Positions 61,672 to 64,000 of a stretch of 64,000 bases of DNA are shown here, piece by piece. The DNA is from Lepidostoma basale (lineage: Eukaryota > Arthropoda > Insecta > Trichoptera > Lepidostomatidae), in the NCBI GenBank assembly GCA_022606425.2, contig JAHDVF020000212.1:551672-615671 (forward strand). Direction: 5' to 3'. A model generated the notes under the pieces. It was not told where the DNA came from. It saw only the letters and a program-made list of their open reading frames with translations, and did no database searches. Each line of letters starts with the position of its first letter. Positions within the stretch are counted from its first letter, which is position 1. Position numbers and translations under genes: made by a program.

Positions 61672-61832
61672 ATGCCTTTTGGTGGCGATGAGGTTCGCAA
61701 CCCATCACACCGCGTCTCTCGCGATGGCGAAAAGAGAAGGATGGGGTGCCGCATCGATTAAAGTGTGGCAGTCCATTCTTTCTGCCTACCCTTTCGGGGA
61801 GACGGCGTGATGGTTAGTTAGTTAGTTAGTTT
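61672..61832 (+). mobile_element. SINE S6 with LINE-A tail
   Basis: GGTGGCGATGAGGTTCGCAA head (B-box-like GGTTCGCAACCC), GCGTCTCTCGCGATGGCG, GGATGGGGTGCCGCATCG, then the clean LINE-A end (GTGGCAGTCCATTCTTTCTG ... GGCGTGATGGTTAGTTAGTTAG). The A box is not clear, so polymerase III use is an inference. Confidence 0.75.
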
Positions 61833-61952
61833 ACTAAAAACATTTATTTTTAAAATTGAAGTTGAATTATCCGAAGAAGGCTTAAAAAAAATGGATAAAA
61901 AAAAATCTGTTTTAATTGTTTGTTTCTTAAACAATGATATAAAACTCCATAT

Positions 61953-62055
61953 TCAAACTTGGACTTGGATCTTCTGGCGTACAGATGTTCAGCTCATATG
62001 GCTATTTCTCTTACGTCTGATGGGAACATTGTTGGAAGTAACCATCAGGTTAATT
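61953..62055 (+). repeat. Copy of the 48956-49186 repeat
   Basis: ACTTGGACTTGGATCTTCTG, GGCGTACAGATGTTCAGCTC, GGGAACATTGTTGGAAGTAA. Plus strand here. Confidence 0.65.
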
Positions 62056-62094
62056 AATATAAATGAAAATATGATATGAAATACTTATTGTTAT

Positions 62095-62475
62095 TTATCG
62101 GAATTAATATTTGATAATGCCTTAGCAGGATGAAACATGCCATTCCCATAAATTATAATACAACTTCTAGAAAACGGATGTTTTCATTAATAATAATTAG
62201 TGTTTTAATTCGTTAAAAAAGCAATAATACAAGTTTATTGTCATACAGAATTACGTACATTGAGAATAAATACATATTATGAATGAAAACGGTTTTCTAG
62301 AAGTTTTACGATATTTTATGGGAATGAAAGGTAAGACAAGAAGACAGGACATTTGATAATGCCTTAACATGACGAAACATGTCATTTCCATAAAATATAA
62401 TAAAAATTCTAGATAACAAACGTTTTAAAATGATTGATTATGGAGTTTAACATCATTGTTCAAGAAACAATAAAT
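62095..62475. mobile_element. H3 foldback pair
   Basis: TTTGATAATGCCTTAGCAGG-ATGAAACATGCCATTCCC (62109) and, after a second start (GAATGAAAACGGTTTTCTAG, TTTTATGGGAATG), TTTGATAATGCCTTAACATG-ACGAAACATGTCATTTCC (62352). Arms 62283-62325 and 62380-62420 fold. The tail GGAGTTTAACATCATTGTTC follows. Confidence 0.78.
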
Positions 62476-63196
62476 AAAGTAAAATAAGATTTTATTTTAA
62501 GTTAACTATGAGTTTCTAGAAGTTTATGTAATATTTTTCAAAACAAAGTTATTTCCCAATCCCAGTTCAATTCACCGTCACAAACAGATCATTCGACTTA
62601 AACCACGAGGAAGAGGAAGATGAAGACTTATATTGTAAATTAATTTTGATGTTAACGCATCACATATATATAAAATATCGTTTAAGAGTAAACATTGATA
62701 TTAAGTTATCTGAAAAGATTTATGTTGGTAGCGAGATGCAACAGATAAGAGAGGACATTCGTAAAGTCATTGTATTTATGTTATGGGGGTCAAAATCGTA
62801 TTACCCCTGGGTTAGTCTATCTGTGTGGTCCAGAGCCGAGTCCATTAATAATTATTACATCTGACAGATACAGATGTGAATGCGCCTCTAAGATGGCCCT
62901 ATAGAATAAAATTTGATTGACGCAAGTTGAATTAAAGTCGTTCGTATATGAAAAATAGTAGGTACATAGCGTATTTTAGTTACGTACTTGTTTATAATTT
63001 ATCATATTCCAAGTACATGGACTTAATACCTCCATTGGATAAGCATTTATACATGTATTTCTCACTCGGTAGTTACAATTGAAAAGATTGGTTTGCAGCA
63101 TAGTTTAACATTTTTGTTGGTTAATGTGGTAGTTTCCCGTTGCTATCCATTTAATATTGTATAATATCATAATAATCATTTGATCATAATATACAT
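62476..63196. other. No gene seen
   Basis: AT-rich, no repeat recognised. A 72-codon ORF at 62646-62864 looks like chance. Confidence 0.4.
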
Positions 63197-63420
63197 TATA
63201 GCACTCTGAAGCACAGCGCAGAGACGACGCCGCTGAGAGGAGGAGGAGAAGAAAGGAGAGACCACTGGGAGACGGTGACGGCTCCACTACAGGCGCCTTC
63301 CCCTGCCCCAGATGCCCCAAAATATGTGGGTCCAGGATCGGGCTCTTCAGTCACATGACCCACAACCGTGAAGGACAGTCTTCCTCGAACACGAGGGACA
63401 GCCGATGATGATGATGACAT
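63197..63420 (+). pseudogene. LINE C-terminus with zinc-finger-like end
   Basis: Plus strand: HSEAQRRDDAAERRRRRKER, PLGDGDGSTTGAF, CPRCPKICGSRIGLFSHMTH, NREGQSSSNTRDSR-stop, (GATGAT)n. CPRC...GLFSHMTH is the Cys-Cys-His-His type finger that closes ORF2 in several non-LTR families. Clean frame, no upstream part. Confidence 0.8.
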
Positions 63421-63534
63421 TATATCATATTTTAATAATGCTTACATGGTTAAAAAATTTAAACGAAGACTTATATAAATCATAAAATATACAAAAATAG
63501 AAATACTTTAATAAGTCAAATATATCCACTAAAA

Positions 63535-63665
63535 TGTGTAAAAAATATTTATATTTTCTTCTATATTCGCTATAACTTTGTGTTGCGGATTAATTTAACA
63601 ATGTTTATTTTAACTCTTTGAGTGCTAAGGCATTAACACTGTGGAATTCCATAGTAATATACTTA
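63535..63665. repeat. H7 and H1 end fragments
   Basis: TTCTTCTATATTCGCTATAA and CTTTGTGTTGCGGATTAATT (outer H7, as at 1520 and 42505), then GGCATTAACACTGTGGAATT (H1 tail). Confidence 0.6.
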
Positions 63666-63698
63666 GGAAATTGAAAATAACTTTGTTTAATCCACAAT

Positions 63699-64000
63699 AT
63701 AAGAAGTGAATGCGGTGCGAATGATGGTGTCATGAACAAAATAATGAAAGGATCATTAAGATGGTTTGGACATATGGAAAGAATGAATGAAAAAAGAATG
63801 GTAAAAAAATTATATGTTAATGATGTAAATGGTTCCAGAAATAGAGGAAGACCAAGGAAAACGTGGCACGATCAAATAAATCAAATATTGAATGTCGGCC
63901 ATGTGAGGAGTCAGAGAAATCGACGCGCGTGCATGACACGATGTATGAATGTTGAGGAAGCGAGAGAAATATGTCAGTAAAGAAAGTTGTGGCAGTCCAT
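63699..64000 (+). mobile_element. LINE-A, cut by the window end
   Basis: Open frame: SECGANDGVMNKIMKGSLRW, MNEKRMVKKLYVNDVNGSRN, KTWHDQINQILNVGHVRSQR, CMTRCMNVEEAREICQ-stop (TAA by substitution), GTGGCAGTCCAT at the border. Close to 23738-24140. Confidence 0.87.

Noticed and set aside
1..64000. CRISPR-like or prokaryotic arrays
   Set aside because: Interspersed repeats are long, diverged and in both orientations with TSDs; the only short tandem array is the minisatellite at 27840-28005.

Overview
This 64 kb window is AT-rich, repeat-dense eukaryotic DNA. The LINE C-termini (GRPRKTWHDQI, AYIQQW and GRPPKRW types), the Transib DNA transposons and the tRNA-derived SINEs point to an insect, most likely a lepidopteran. 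The species call is an inference from repeat families only. There is no operon, rRNA, CRISPR or complete host gene. Only two short splice-flanked exon candidates, both on the minus strand (4376-4521 good, 43507-43595 weak), look like host coding sequence, so most of the window reads as intron or intergenic DNA filled by nested repeats.

Repeat classes, with labels used below. LINE-A: about 30 fragments whose ORF ends in SGETA-stop and runs straight into a (GTTA)n tail. LINE-B: ends in AYIQQW. LINE-C: DHVARM...GRPPKRW. LINE-E and E2: GHVLRGEKY and LRHECFLHDVLEG. LINE-F: LRWYGHV. LINE-J: jockey-like, YPTAFLLGMLG. L2/CR1-like LINE: a long open copy at 19701-22349 plus four broken minus-strand copies. 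tRNA-headed SINEs: S1 to S6, of which S1 and S6 borrow the LINE-A tail. Two Transib transposons (30909-33850 and 59051-61210) have RAG1-like transposase relics, CACANTGG termini and intact 5-bp CGNCG target duplications. There is also a 23-bp-TIR element at 34772-35033 and a 13-bp-TSD retroposon at 4696-4977.

The most unusual layer is a set of at least eight unrelated-looking foldback families (H1 to H8 and H12), spread over the whole window. Each has long inverted arms, and most carry the same short motif: CUGAWGA-like core, W, stem II, CGAAAC, two to four bases, GUC or GUU. In the better copies the flanks pair as a stem I next to the core. That is the layout of a minimal type I hammerhead ribozyme as known from Penelope-like retroelements. 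No Penelope reverse transcriptase is seen here, so these would be non-autonomous.

Layout. 0-4 kb: foldbacks and a SINE. 4-6 kb: exon candidate and L2 fragment with nested retroposon. 6-19 kb: LINE mosaic. 19.4-22.9 kb: H2 foldback split by the intact L2 copy and a SINE. 23-30 kb: LINE mosaic, minisatellite, LTR-like piece. 30.8-34.3 kb: LINE-A split by Transib 1. 34.5-39 kb: TIR element and foldbacks. 39-43 kb: L2/LINE-C mosaic and the 127-bp-arm H7 foldback. 43-50 kb: weak exon, nested H2, GC-rich islands, SINE. 50-59 kb: LINE mosaic with one clear chimera. 59-61.2 kb: Transib 2. 61-64 kb: SINE, H3 foldback, LINE zinc-finger tail and a LINE-A copy cut by the window end.
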